NCBI GenBank assembly: GCA_934623575.1
Contig: CAKTVL010000011.1
Coordinates: forward strand, 1 to 59,376
Source: an uncultured Oscillospiraceae bacterium
GTDB taxonomy: Bacteria; Bacillota; Clostridia; Oscillospirales; Oscillospiraceae
Direction: 5' to 3'
Length of the DNA: 59,376 bases
Every line of letters starts with the position of its first letter. The stretch's first letter is position 1. The translations under genes were made by a program, and so were the position numbers. The notes under the pieces were generated by a model, which saw only the letters and a list, made by a program, of their open reading frames with translations, had not been told where the DNA came from and made no database searches. Positions 8,636-17,005 of this stretch are shown here, one piece after another.

Positions 8636-9450
8636 GTGCGTACCCCCCATAGATGATTCAGGAATTTTTCCGCCCGCAGCACCAGCAGGTACATGCCCAC
8701 CGCCGCCGCGCCCAGCACCAGCACGCTGGCCATGACCAGGTCCATGTTGAACACCTGTGAGCCGTAGACGATGAGATAGCCCAGCCCGGCCCGGGACACC
8801 AGGAATTCGCCCATGATGACGCCCACCCAGCTGAGACCCACGTTCACCTTCAGCGTGGCAAACAGCGTGGGGCAGTTGGCCGGGAACACCAGCAGCCACA
8901 GGATCTGGCGCTTGGTGGCGCCCAGCGTCCGCATCAGGCGGATCTTCTCCGGGTCGGTGGTGCGGAAGCCGGTGTACATGCTGAGGATGGTGACGATCAG
9001 CGAGATGGCCAGCGTCATGGTGACGATGGCCCCCATGCCCGCACCCATCCACACGATGAAGATGGGCCCCAGGGCCGTTTTCGGCAGGGCGTTCAGCACC
9101 ACCAGATATGGGTCCAGGATGCGGGCGGCGGTGTCGGACCACCACATGGCCACGGCGATCAGCGTGCCCAGCGCCGTGCCGGCGGTAAAGCCCAGCACCG
9201 TCTCGCCCACGGACACCGCCGCGTGGTGCCACAGCTCGCCGGAGCGGCACAGCGTCCACAGCGTCTGCGCCATGCGGCTGGGACTGCTGACCAGAAAGCC
9301 ATCGGACAGTCCCACGCGGCAGCTGAGTTCCCACAGGGCGAACAGCCCCGCCACCAGGGCCACCTGCCAGATGCGCACGCGGCGGTCCTCCCGGCGCAGG
9401 GCGGCGAGATATGCCGCGCGGCGGGGCGAGAGCGCGGTCTTTTCAGGCAT
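8632..9450 (-). CDS. ABC transporter permease (SsuC/TauC/ThiX type)
   Basis: A 272-residue integral membrane protein with about six helices. It carries the inner-membrane-component loop around residues 165-185 (EKIRLMRTLGATKRQ), the EAA-like motif that docks on the ATPase. It overlaps the ATPase gene by 8 bases at its start and the binding-protein gene by 4 at its end, so all three subunits are translationally coupled. Length and topology are normal for the family. Confidence 0.87.
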   Translation of the reverse strand: MPEKTALSPRRAAYLAALRREDRRVRIWQVALVAGLFALWELSCRVGLSDGFLVSSPSRMAQTLWTLCRSGELWHHAAVSVGETVLGFTAGTALGTLIAVAMWWSDTAARILDPYLVVLNALPKTALGPIFIVWMGAGMGAIVTMTLAISLIVTILSMYTGFRTTDPEKIRLMRTLGATKRQILWLLVFPANCPTLFATLKVNVGLSWVGVIMGEFLVSRAGLGYLIVYGSQVFNMDLVMASVLVLGAAAVGMYLLVLRAEKFLNHLWGVRT

Positions 9451-10201
9451 GGACGTCCAGCTCCTTCCATATGGCGTTGAAATACCGGTGAAATTCCGGC
9501 GTGTCCCGGCGCTCCATGGGCGGCAGGCCCCGCAGCGCGCCCATATCCAGCTCCGCTTTGACCACGGCGGGGCGGGCGGACAGCACCACCACCCGGTCGG
9601 ACATGCTGACGGCCTCGGAGATATCGTGGGTCACCAGCAGGGCCGTCTTGCCCTCCTGCTGCAGGATGCGCCATATATCCGCCGACACCGCCAGCCGCGT
9701 CTGGTAGTCCAGGGCGGAGAACGGCTCATCCAGCAGCAGGATCTCCGGCTCGGTGGCCAGGGTGCGGATCAGGGCGCAGCGCTGGCGCATGCCGCCGGAC
9801 AGCTGGCAGGGCTTCTTTTTGGCAAAGGCCGCCAGGCCGTAGCGCTCCAGCAGTTGGGACACATGGGCGTAGGCCGCCGGGTCCTTCTCTCCACGGACCG
9901 TCAGCCCCAGCGTCACGTTGTCCCAGATGCTGCGCCACTCGAAAAGCTGGTCCCGCTGGGGCATGAACCCCACCTTGGGTGATGTGCCCTGCACCGCCCG
10001 GCCGTCCAGCTCGATAACGCCGCCGCTGAGCGGCTCCAGCCCGGCGATGGCGCTGAGCAGCGTGGATTTGCCGCAGCCGGAGGGGCCCACCAGGCTGACG
10101 AACGCGCCCTCCTCCACGGTGAAGGACACGTCCCGCACCGCCTCTACCTCGCCATCGACGGACTGGTAGCAGGCGGCGGCATGACGGAGCGTAATGCTCA
10201 T
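9443..10201 (-). CDS. ABC transporter ATP-binding protein (SsuB/TauB type)
   Basis: A 252-residue ATPase with Walker A GPSGCGKS (about residues 39-46), Q-loop MPQRDQLFEW, signature LSGGMRQR, Walker B ILLLDEPFSALD and switch LLVTHDISEA. This is the nitrate/sulfonate/taurine family. It is the first gene of the three-gene importer operon. An AGGAGGT site lies close to the start. The operon sits 80 bases downstream of the ylbJ-like gene on the same strand; no promoter is obvious in that gap, so read-through is possible. Confidence 0.88.
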   Translation of the reverse strand: MSITLRHAAACYQSVDGEVEAVRDVSFTVEEGAFVSLVGPSGCGKSTLLSAIAGLEPLSGGVIELDGRAVQGTSPKVGFMPQRDQLFEWRSIWDNVTLGLTVRGEKDPAAYAHVSQLLERYGLAAFAKKKPCQLSGGMRQRCALIRTLATEPEILLLDEPFSALDYQTRLAVSADIWRILQQEGKTALLVTHDISEAVSMSDRVVVLSARPAVVKAELDMGALRGLPPMERRDTPEFHRYFNAIWKELDVHA

Positions 10202-10281
10202 ATCATAAGTGACCTCCTGTCGGGAATGATGGGAGACTTCTCTCCGTGGTCATTCTACGCAGAAGGGCCCGCCGGGGTGTG

Positions 10282-11193
10282 CTATGGCAGGGCGCGCACC
10301 GCCCACAGCGCCGCCAGCAGGGCCGACAGCGCCGCCTGCACCGCCTTGGCGGGCAGATAGCCCCGCAGGGAGATGCCGCTGCCCGCCGTCACCGCCGCCG
10401 TCTGGCCGTGGACGCTGAGCCCGCCCCAGCCCAGCAGTGCCGCCGCGGCCACGAAGCCCCGGCGGCTCGGCGTCAGGCGCAGGATGCCGTTGGTCAGTTC
10501 TACGATGCCCGCCGCCGCACCCAGCGGCCCTGCCAGCGTCTCCGCCAGGCGCAGCAGCACCAGAAAGAACACCACGAACCCGCACACCCGCGCCATGGCG
10601 GCCACGGCGCCCTCCACGGCCCCCAACAGCTGCCCTGCCAGCCCGGCTGACGGCGCCGCTGCGCCGCGCCGCCCCGGCCCTGTGGTCGCCGGCAGCGGCC
10701 GCCGGCAGAGAAGCAGCCCCGTCAGCAGCGCCGCCGTCACATGAATCAGGTACAGATACGCCCCCGTCCGGGCGCTGCCGAACACCGTCACGCCCGCCAC
10801 GCCCACGGCGAAGGCCGGGCCGGCGTTGTTGCAGAAGGTCAGCAGCCGCGTGCCCTCGGCGGCGGTCAGCCGCCCCTGCCGCACCAGCTCCGCCGCCGTC
10901 CGCGCCCCCACGGGATAGCCGCCCACCAGCCCCAGCAGCAGCGCGGCACAGCCTGCGCCGCCGCAGCCAAACAGCCGCCGGAAGGGGCGGCCCAGCACCC
11001 GTGCCGCGCCCTCCGCCGTCCCCAGCGAGATCAGCAGCGACGAGGCGGCGAAAAACGGGAACAGCGACGGCACCACCGCCGTCAGGCACAGCTCGATGCC
11101 GTCCCTGACCGCCTGCGCCGCCGTATCCGCCTGCCACAGCAGCCCCGCCGCCAGCACGGCGGCGCACACCGCCGCCCATCGTCTCCCGCTCAC
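10282..11193 (-). CDS. ylbJ: YlbJ-like sporulation membrane protein (nucleoside-recognition/Gate domain)
   Basis: A 303-residue, very Ala/Leu-rich membrane protein with about eight helices. LCLTAVVPSLFPFFAASSL near residues 35-53, GGYPVGARTAAEL, and FCNNAGPAFAVGVAG match the nucleoside-recognition (Gate) fold of YlbJ/SpmA proteins, which are required for normal spore formation in Bacillus. It is transcribed divergently from yqfC, another sporulation gene, across a 122-base gap holding a large inverted repeat. GC content is extreme even for this window. Confidence 0.75.
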   Translation of the reverse strand: MSGRRWAAVCAAVLAAGLLWQADTAAQAVRDGIELCLTAVVPSLFPFFAASSLLISLGTAEGAARVLGRPFRRLFGCGGAGCAALLLGLVGGYPVGARTAAELVRQGRLTAAEGTRLLTFCNNAGPAFAVGVAGVTVFGSARTGAYLYLIHVTAALLTGLLLCRRPLPATTGPGRRGAAAPSAGLAGQLLGAVEGAVAAMARVCGFVVFFLVLLRLAETLAGPLGAAAGIVELTNGILRLTPSRRGFVAAAALLGWGGLSVHGQTAAVTAGSGISLRGYLPAKAVQAALSALLAALWAVRALP

Positions 11194-11218
11194 CGTCCAT
11201 CACCACCGCTCCCCAGCC

Positions 11219-11283
11219 TATGCGCCCCGGCGGCGGGAAATGCCCCGGCCCCGGACAGGCAAGTTTTCCCGGCGGGGCGCATA
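11219..11283. repeat. Large inverted repeat between divergent sporulation genes
   Basis: TATGCGCCCCG (11219-11229) is exactly complementary to CGGGGCGCATA (11273-11283), and the arms continue imperfectly inward (GCGGGAAA with TTTTCCCG). It fills most of the ylbJ-yqfC gap. Confidence 0.7.
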
Positions 11284-11315
11284 GCGTTTTGTATCGTCTG
11301 CGGGGAGGTGCCGGC

Positions 11316-11603
11316 ATGGCAGGATGGAGGAAAAGGCTGTCCCAGGTGGGACAGGACGCCCTGGAGCGGCTGGAGCTGCCGGTGAACATCGCCGCCGGCG
11401 TGGCCCGTATCGAGCTGCTGGGCAACCGGGAGCTGTACATGGACCGCCACCGGGGCGTGCTGGGCTATACCACCGATACGGTGGACGTCAACGGCGGCGG
11501 CGTGGTGGTGCGCATCCGGGGCCGGGAGCTGCAGCTGCTGGTGATGACGGAGCAGGAGCTGCGCATCACCGGAAAAATAGACGGGATCGACCTGATCGAG
11601 TGA
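11316..11603 (+). CDS. yqfC: Sporulation protein YqfC
   Basis: A 95-residue protein of the YabP/YqfC family, the usual length. LPVNIAAGVARIELLGNREL followed by a conserved GxLGYT and a repeated hydrophobic strand pattern (VVVRIRGRELQLLVMTEQEL) are typical. In Bacillus yqfC belongs to the mother-cell sporulation regulon and sits directly before yqfD, as here (9-base gap). The ATG at 11316 is preceded by GGGGAGGTG; longer in-frame versions would add unrelated residues. Confidence 0.88.
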   Translation: MAGWRKRLSQVGQDALERLELPVNIAAGVARIELLGNRELYMDRHRGVLGYTTDTVDVNGGGVVVRIRGRELQLLVMTEQELRITGKIDGIDLIE

Positions 11604-11612
11604 GGTGAACGT

Positions 11613-12812
11613 ATGTACCGCAAATTGCTCAACGGCCTGCGGGGCCGGGCGGTGGTACAGGTGTGCTGCGCCGCGCCGGAGCGGGTGGTGAACCTGTGCG
11701 CCGCCCACGGCATCCCCTTCTGGGATGTCACCTGGCTGGCGGAGGACACCTTCCGCGTGACCACCACGCTGTCCGGGGCGCGGCGGCTGCCGGCGGTGAC
11801 GGCGGACATCGGCGCGCAGGTGCAGGTGGTGGAGAAGTCCGGCGTGCCGGAGCTGTGGCGGCGGGGACGGCACCGCTATGTGCTGCTGGCGGCGGCGCTG
11901 GCGCTGGCGCTGCTGCTGGCGGTCAGCAGCCTGTTTATCCTGGACTTTGAGGTCACCGGCAACGACACCGTGGCCACTGAGACCATCCTGCAGGCGCTGG
12001 AGCGCTGCGGCGTGGCCGTGGGTACGCGGGGTATCGGGCTGGACCAGGACGAGCTGCGCAACCGGGTGCTGCCGCTGCTGCCGGACGTGGTCTATCTGGC
12101 GGTCAACGTCCGGGGCTGCACCGCCCATGTGCAGGTGGTGGAGCGCACCCGCCCGCCCCATCTCTACCGGGATGGCGACGTGCAGAACATCGTGGCCCGC
12201 CGGGACGGCCTGATAACCCGCATCGAGGCCCTGGACGGCACGACCTGCGTGGCCGTGGGCGACACGGTGCAGGCGGGACAGGTGCTGCTGGGCGGCGTGG
12301 CGGACTCGCCCCGGGGCTGCCGGTATATGCGCGCCACCGGGCGGATCTGGGCGCGGACATGGTACGAATGGACGCTGTCGGTGCCGCTGGCGGTGCAGGA
12401 AAAGACCGGCGAGACGCAGACCACCCGCCGCGCGGCCCTGCTGATCGGTCGGGATCGAATAAATTTACACGCGGGGGGTAGCGTATTGCAGGGGAACTGT
12501 GATAAAATAACAAAATACCATCCGCTGTGGCTGCCCTTCGGGCTGCGCCTGCCGGTAACGCTGGTGACGGAGAGGATCACGTCATACGGCGTATACGACG
12601 GCCTGCGCCCGGAGGCCGTCGCCCGGGCGGAGGGCGAGACGCAGCTGCTGTCCCAGCTGGCCCGGACCGTGGGCCCGGACGGGCGCGTTCTCAAAACGGA
12701 CATCTCCGCCCGGCGGCAGGGCGCGTACCTGCTGGTGACGCTGCGGGCGGAGTGCGAGGAGCAGCTCGGCGCGGACGCGCCGTTGGCTATCACAAGCGAT
12801 ACAGGGAGGTAA
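11613..12812 (+). CDS. yqfD: Sporulation protein YqfD
   Basis: A 399-residue protein of the YqfD/stage IV sporulation family: an N-terminal soluble domain (about 1-85), one membrane helix (about 90-112), a POTRA-like beta region starting FEVTGNDTVATETIL, and a C-terminal domain. YqfD acts in the mother cell during spore formation. It is followed by phoH after 8 bases. A local AT-rich patch near 12455-12520 stands out against the surrounding GC but does not break the frame. Confidence 0.87.
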   Translation: MYRKLLNGLRGRAVVQVCCAAPERVVNLCAAHGIPFWDVTWLAEDTFRVTTTLSGARRLPAVTADIGAQVQVVEKSGVPELWRRGRHRYVLLAAALALALLLAVSSLFILDFEVTGNDTVATETILQALERCGVAVGTRGIGLDQDELRNRVLPLLPDVVYLAVNVRGCTAHVQVVERTRPPHLYRDGDVQNIVARRDGLITRIEALDGTTCVAVGDTVQAGQVLLGGVADSPRGCRYMRATGRIWARTWYEWTLSVPLAVQEKTGETQTTRRAALLIGRDRINLHAGGSVLQGNCDKITKYHPLWLPFGLRLPVTLVTERITSYGVYDGLRPEAVARAEGETQLLSQLARTVGPDGRVLKTDISARRQGAYLLVTLRAECEEQLGADAPLAITSDTGR

Positions 12813-12820
12813 TACCCACT

Positions 12821-13777
12821 ATGGAACAACGTATCGGTATCGAACGGATGGAGGAGGCCGTGAACCTGTTCGGCTCCTTCGACGAGAATATCCGCCTGCT
12901 GGAGGCGGAGTTTCAGGTGCAGGCTGTCAACCGCGGCGGCGAGATCGTGGTCTCCGGCGACCCGGAGAACGTGATGCTGGCGGTGAAGGCGGTGCAGGCG
13001 CTGCTGACGCTCTCCAACAAGGGCGAGACCATCACCGACCAGCATGTGCGCTACGTTATCGGCCTGGTGCGCTCCGGCCAGTCCGAGCGTATCAGCGAGC
13101 TGACCCAGGACGTGATCTGCATTACCAGCAAGGGCCGGCCCGTGAAGCCCAAGACCATCGGCCAGAAGGAGTATGTCAACGCCATCCTGAAGCAGACCGT
13201 CACCATCGGTGTCGGCCCCGCCGGCACCGGCAAGACGTATCTGGCCGTGGCGGCGGCGGTGGCCGCCTTCCGGGATAAGCAGGTGAACCGCATCATCCTC
13301 ACCCGCCCCGCCGTGGAGGCCGGCGAGCGCCTGGGCTTCCTGCCCGGCGACCTGCAATCCAAGGTGGACCCCTACCTCCGCCCGCTGTACGACGCTCTGT
13401 TCGACATGCTGGGCGCGGAGACGTACCAGAAATACCTGGAGCGGGGCAATATCGAGGTGGCGCCCCTGGCCTATATGCGCGGCCGCACGCTGGACGACAG
13501 CTTTATCATTCTGGACGAGGCCCAGAACACCAGCCGGGAGCAGATGAAGATGTTCCTGACTCGCATGGGCTTCGGCTCCAAGGTGGTCATCACCGGCGAC
13601 GTGACCCAGATCGACCTGCCCGCCGACAAGGCCAGCGGCCTGAAGGAGGCCATGAAAGTTCTGCGGGACGTGGAGGGCGTGGCCATCTGCAAGCTGACCA
13701 AGGAGGACGTGGTGCGCCACGTCATGGTCCAGCGCATCATCGAGGCCTACGCCAAATTTGAGGAGAAAAAGAAATGA
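12821..13777 (+). CDS. phoH: PhoH-family ATPase
   Basis: A 318-residue PhoH-type P-loop ATPase linked to RNA metabolism. An N-terminal KH-like part (about 1-100) is followed by Walker A GPAGTGKT (132-139) and DEAQ (232-235), then the GDVTQIDLP sensor region. The GGGAGGT site 10 bases before 12821 fixes the start; the frame could extend upstream into yqfD but those residues are shadow sequence. The stop overlaps the ybeY start (ATGA), as in many Firmicutes. Confidence 0.93.
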   Translation: MEQRIGIERMEEAVNLFGSFDENIRLLEAEFQVQAVNRGGEIVVSGDPENVMLAVKAVQALLTLSNKGETITDQHVRYVIGLVRSGQSERISELTQDVICITSKGRPVKPKTIGQKEYVNAILKQTVTIGVGPAGTGKTYLAVAAAVAAFRDKQVNRIILTRPAVEAGERLGFLPGDLQSKVDPYLRPLYDALFDMLGAETYQKYLERGNIEVAPLAYMRGRTLDDSFIILDEAQNTSREQMKMFLTRMGFGSKVVITGDVTQIDLPADKASGLKEAMKVLRDVEGVAICKLTKEDVVRHVMVQRIIEAYAKFEEKKK

Positions 13778-14262
13778 AACGACACTATATCCCCGTAACG
13801 GCGGATGTTCCCGGTATCAGCGATGATACCAAGAGCTTCCTGCGCAAGGTCATCCGCACGGCGCTGGCCGCCCAGGGCGTGGACTTCCCCTGCGAGGTGG
13901 ACGTGCTGGTCACCGGCGACAACGGCATCCACCGGATCAACCTGGATATGCGGGGCGTGGACCGTCCCACGGACGTGCTGAGCTTCCCGGAGTTCGAGCT
14001 GACGCCGGGTCAGCTTCCCTCCCCGGAGGACGCCGACCCCGGCACGGGCTATGTGCCCTTGGGGGACATGGTCATCTCCATGGAGCGGGTCAAGGCCCAG
14101 GCTAAGGAGTACGGACACAGCAATCGCCGGGAGCTGGCCTATCTGGCCGTCCACTCGGTGCTGCACCTGCTGGGCTACGACCACCTGGACGAGGGCCCTA
14201 TGAAGGCGCAGATGCGCGAAAGAGAAGAGGCCATCATGTCCGTGCTGGGGCTGGAACGGTGA
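13774..14262 (+). CDS. ybeY: Endoribonuclease YbeY (rRNA maturation)
   Basis: A 162-residue zinc-dependent endoribonuclease acting in 16S rRNA 3' processing and ribosome quality control. The metal-binding motif HSVLHLLGYDH provides His127, His131 and His137. The R/DVLSFPEFE substrate segment lies at about 67-75. It is translationally coupled to phoH by a 4-base overlap. The next core gene, era, is separated from it by an acetyltransferase gene, an unusual arrangement. Confidence 0.94.
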   Translation: MKRHYIPVTADVPGISDDTKSFLRKVIRTALAAQGVDFPCEVDVLVTGDNGIHRINLDMRGVDRPTDVLSFPEFELTPGQLPSPEDADPGTGYVPLGDMVISMERVKAQAKEYGHSNRRELAYLAVHSVLHLLGYDHLDEGPMKAQMREREEAIMSVLGLER

Positions 14263-14292
14263 AATGGATTTAACCGAAAGGGAGGACAGAAA

Positions 14293-14784
14293 ATGGACAC
14301 AGTTATCAGACCATACAGACCGGGTGAGGAACAGTATGTTGCCGAACTTCACAAAAGACTCTATTCAGAAGAGTATTCATGGGGACCGAGCTTTACGGAT
14401 TATGCCGCCAAGATCGCGTTGGATTTTGCGAAAAAGGAGAAAGGCGATAAAGAAGAACTTTTTGTCGCGGAGCTAAACGGCAGTTTGGCAGGCTGCATTA
14501 TGCTTTGTCAGACGGATGATCCCGCGATTGGCCAACTGCGTCTTTTCGCGGTAGAAAAGGCATGCCGCCGGTATGGCATCGGCTCCGCGCTGATTCAGGC
14601 AGTTATGGATAAGGTAAAAGAAGCTGGCTATCAGAAAGTCATCCTGTGGACGGCCAGTCCCCTTGCCGCAGCGATCCGGCATTACGAGAAGCTTGGATTT
14701 AAGGCAGTTGAGTCTGTTGAAAATACCACATGGGCCACAGATGGCAGTCCTCTGCGTGAAATCAAGATGGAGCTGTCTCTCTGA
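14293..14784 (+). CDS. GNAT family N-acetyltransferase
   Basis: A 163-residue complete GNAT enzyme. Residues about 75-110 contain LRLFAVEKACRRYGIGSALIQ with the acetyl-CoA-binding R-x-x-G-I-G motif, and YEKLGFKAVE forms the C-terminal signature. The substrate is unknown. A GGGAGG site precedes the ATG. The gene is visibly less GC-rich than its neighbours (many AT-ending codons) and interrupts the phoH-ybeY-era block, which suggests insertion by horizontal transfer. Confidence 0.85.
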   Translation: MDTVIRPYRPGEEQYVAELHKRLYSEEYSWGPSFTDYAAKIALDFAKKEKGDKEELFVAELNGSLAGCIMLCQTDDPAIGQLRLFAVEKACRRYGIGSALIQAVMDKVKEAGYQKVILWTASPLAAAIRHYEKLGFKAVESVENTTWATDGSPLREIKMELSL

Positions 14785-14859
14785 TCGGACTTTGCCTGCC
14801 ATGTGCAGGCGCATATACACTTACAAATTGCTCAATAAAGAGAAAGTTGAGGATCACCT

Positions 14860-15762
14860 ATGAACATCACAAAAACCGCAATGATCACCGTGTGCGGACG
14901 GCCCAACGTGGGCAAGTCCAGCCTGACCAACGCCCTGGTGGGCGAGAAGATCGCCATCGTATCGGACAAGCCCCAGACCACCCGCAACCGTATTTACGGC
15001 GTGGTGAACCGGGGCGACACCCAGTACATCCTGTTGGATACGCCGGGCCTGCACAAGCCCCGCAGCCGCCTGGGCGACTACATGGTCAAGGTGGTGCGGG
15101 AAAGCCTCAGCAACGTGGAGTGCGCGCTGCTGCTGGTGGAGCCCATCCCCCACGTAGGCGAGCCGGAGAAGGTCCTGCTGCAGCGTATCCAGGAGGAGCA
15201 GCTGCCCTGCATCCTGTGCATCAACAAGATCGACACCGTGGAAAAGAAGGAGGCCCTGCTGGAGGTCATCGCGGCGTACAGCCAGGTCTACGACGGCTTT
15301 GACGCCATCATCCCCCTCTCCGCCCGCACCGGCGACGGCCTGAACGACCTGCTGGCGCAGATGCAGAAATACGCCCAGCCCGGCCCGCAGCTGTTCCCCG
15401 ACGGCATGACCACCGACCAGGCGGACAGCCAGGTGTGCGCCGAGATCGTCCGGGAGAAGCTGCTGCGGTGCCTGGACAAGGAGATCCCCCACGGCACGGC
15501 GGTGGAGGTGACCCGCTTCTCCGAGCGGGAGGACACCGGCATCATCGACTTGGATGTGACCATCTACTGCGAAAAGGCCAGCCACAAGGGCATCATCATC
15601 GGCAAGGGCGGCGAAATGCTCAAGCGCATCAGCTCCGCCGCCCGCCGGGACATCGAGAAATTCATGGGCACAAAGGTCTTTCTCCAGACCTGGGTCAAGG
15701 TGAAGGAAAACTGGCGGGACAATCCGAATTTCATTCGCCAGCAGGGGTATAACGAGGAATAA
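14860..15762 (+). CDS. era: GTPase Era
   Basis: A 300-residue essential GTPase that binds 16S rRNA during 30S maturation. G1 GRPNVGKS (residues 13-20), the switch region with PQTTRN, G3 DTPGLHKP and G4 NKID are all present, followed by the C-terminal KH domain with GKGGEMLKRISSAARRDIE. The last 52 bases are repeated almost exactly 212 bases downstream (15923-15974). A ribosome site, GTTGAGGA, lies just before the ATG. Confidence 0.96.
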   Translation: MNITKTAMITVCGRPNVGKSSLTNALVGEKIAIVSDKPQTTRNRIYGVVNRGDTQYILLDTPGLHKPRSRLGDYMVKVVRESLSNVECALLLVEPIPHVGEPEKVLLQRIQEEQLPCILCINKIDTVEKKEALLEVIAAYSQVYDGFDAIIPLSARTGDGLNDLLAQMQKYAQPGPQLFPDGMTTDQADSQVCAEIVREKLLRCLDKEIPHGTAVEVTRFSEREDTGIIDLDVTIYCEKASHKGIIIGKGGEMLKRISSAARRDIEKFMGTKVFLQTWVKVKENWRDNPNFIRQQGYNEE

Positions 15763-15974
15763 GCTCCCGCAGGAGAGCCGGCGCTCCGCCAGTTTTCCGC
15801 GAACAAAGTGAGCCCGCCGCGCGTGCGGCGTGAATTCGCAGAATTCCGTAGGCGGAATTCATTTCCGCCGTATAGCGATAGAATGCGGGGTCCCCGCTCG
15901 ATGGTACATCGAGTGGGGCAAGCTGGCGGGACAACCCGAATTTCATTCGCCAGCAGGGGTATAATGAGGAATAA
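15711..15974 (+). repeat. Duplicated era 3' end enclosing a hairpin-rich insert
   Basis: Bases 15711-15762 (the end of era including its stop) recur at 15923-15974 with only two differences in 52. Between them lie 160 bases with several inverted repeats: CCGCCAGTTTTCC (15786-15798) is the exact complement of the era segment 15705-15717; GAATTC-containing repeats lie at about 15832-15860; and a CCCCGCTCGATG/CATCGAGTGGGG hairpin sits near 15893-15919. No open reading frame is convincing. It looks like a small non-autonomous element, or a local copying event, that preserved an intact era. Confidence 0.75.
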
Positions 15975-16040
15975 AAGCAACTAATTTCCAGCCATATTTG
16001 CGCGCGGAGCGTCCCATGCTATCTGCGGGAGGTGAAGCGC

Positions 16041-16139
16041 ATGGACTACTGGGAATTGTTTTTGGACACCGGCGCGCCGGAGGCATATCTGCTGTACCGC
16101 GGTGCGCAGGAGGCGGTATGCAGACAGGAAAAACAGTGA
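16041..16139 (+). CDS. yqzL: YqzL-like small protein
   Basis: A 32-residue frame (MDYWELFLDTGAPEAYLLYR...) with a GGGAGGTG site 6 bases upstream. The W-x-x-F/L...TG-x-x-EAYLLY pattern matches YqzL proteins, very short peptides encoded between era and recO in Firmicutes; their function is unknown. It overlaps the recO start by 22 bases in another frame. Position and motif together support it despite its size. Confidence 0.75.
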   Translation: MDYWELFLDTGAPEAYLLYRGAQEAVCRQEKQ

Positions 16140-16888
16140 CCACCGGCGTGGTGCTGCGGGTCACAGACACAAAAGAGACGGACCGCATATTGACCGTGCT
16201 GACGGCAGACATGGGCAAGATCCCGCTGATCGCCCGGGGCGCCCGGCGGAAGAACAGCCGCCTGGCGGCGGCCTGCCAGATGCCGGCGTATTCAGAGCTG
16301 ACGCTGTACCGGCGCGGCAGCTGGTATATGCTGGACGAGGCGACGCCCATCGAGCTGTTTGACGGGCTGGGGCGGGACATTGAGCGGCTGGCGCTGGCGG
16401 CGTGGTTCTGCGAGCTGACGGAGGCGGTGTGCGCCGAGGAGACGCCCTGCCCGGAGGTACTGGCACTGCTGCTGAACGGGCTGTTTGCCCTGTGCCACAC
16501 GGGCAGAGATCCGCGGCTGATCAAGGCGGCTTTCCAGTTCCGGCTGATGGCCCTGGCGGGCTTTGAGCCGCTGGCGGACGGGTGCAGCGTGTGCGGAGAA
16601 ACACAGATAAAAGTTCCGGTATTGGACGTTTACGGCGGTTTTATAACGTGCAGCACCTGCAAAAGTGCAAATGCAGGACTGCGGCTGCCGCTGACGGAGG
16701 GGGCGCTGGCGGCCCTGCGGCATGCGCTGTACGCCCAGCCGAAACGGCTGTATCACTTCACGCTGGACGAGGCGTCGCTGCGTGCGCTGGACCAGGCGGG
16801 AGAGGCGTTTATCGCCGCACAGCTGGAGCGGAATTTCCGGACACTGGACTACTACAAGAGCCTGTCCGACACCCATTTTGGCAGTTGA
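16118..16888 (+). CDS. recO: DNA repair protein RecO
   Basis: A 256-residue recombination mediator that helps load RecA onto SSB-coated single-stranded DNA (RecFOR pathway). The N-terminal OB fold starts TGVVLRVTDTKETDRILTVL. A zinc-ribbon CSVCG...CSTCK is present at about residues 160-187, as in Gram-positive RecO. The ATG at 16118 follows GCAGGAGGCGGT, inside the yqzL frame. The upstream in-frame extension back to 15998 is not conserved-looking. Confidence 0.93.
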   Translation: MQTGKTVTTGVVLRVTDTKETDRILTVLTADMGKIPLIARGARRKNSRLAAACQMPAYSELTLYRRGSWYMLDEATPIELFDGLGRDIERLALAAWFCELTEAVCAEETPCPEVLALLLNGLFALCHTGRDPRLIKAAFQFRLMALAGFEPLADGCSVCGETQIKVPVLDVYGGFITCSTCKSANAGLRLPLTEGALAALRHALYAQPKRLYHFTLDEASLRALDQAGEAFIAAQLERNFRTLDYYKSLSDTHFGS

Positions 16889-17005
16889 CTGCATCATGGA
16901 ACAGGCAAGAATGTCATGGAATGGCGCGAGAACGAAGCAAAAAGGACGCAGGAGACCCGCAGGGGCGGGAGCCGCGGCACGGACGCGGCGAAAGGAAATA
17001 CATAT

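Noticed and set aside
10202..10281. Possible TPP riboswitch before the ABC importer
   Set aside because: The gap is too short and lacks the CTGAGA core.
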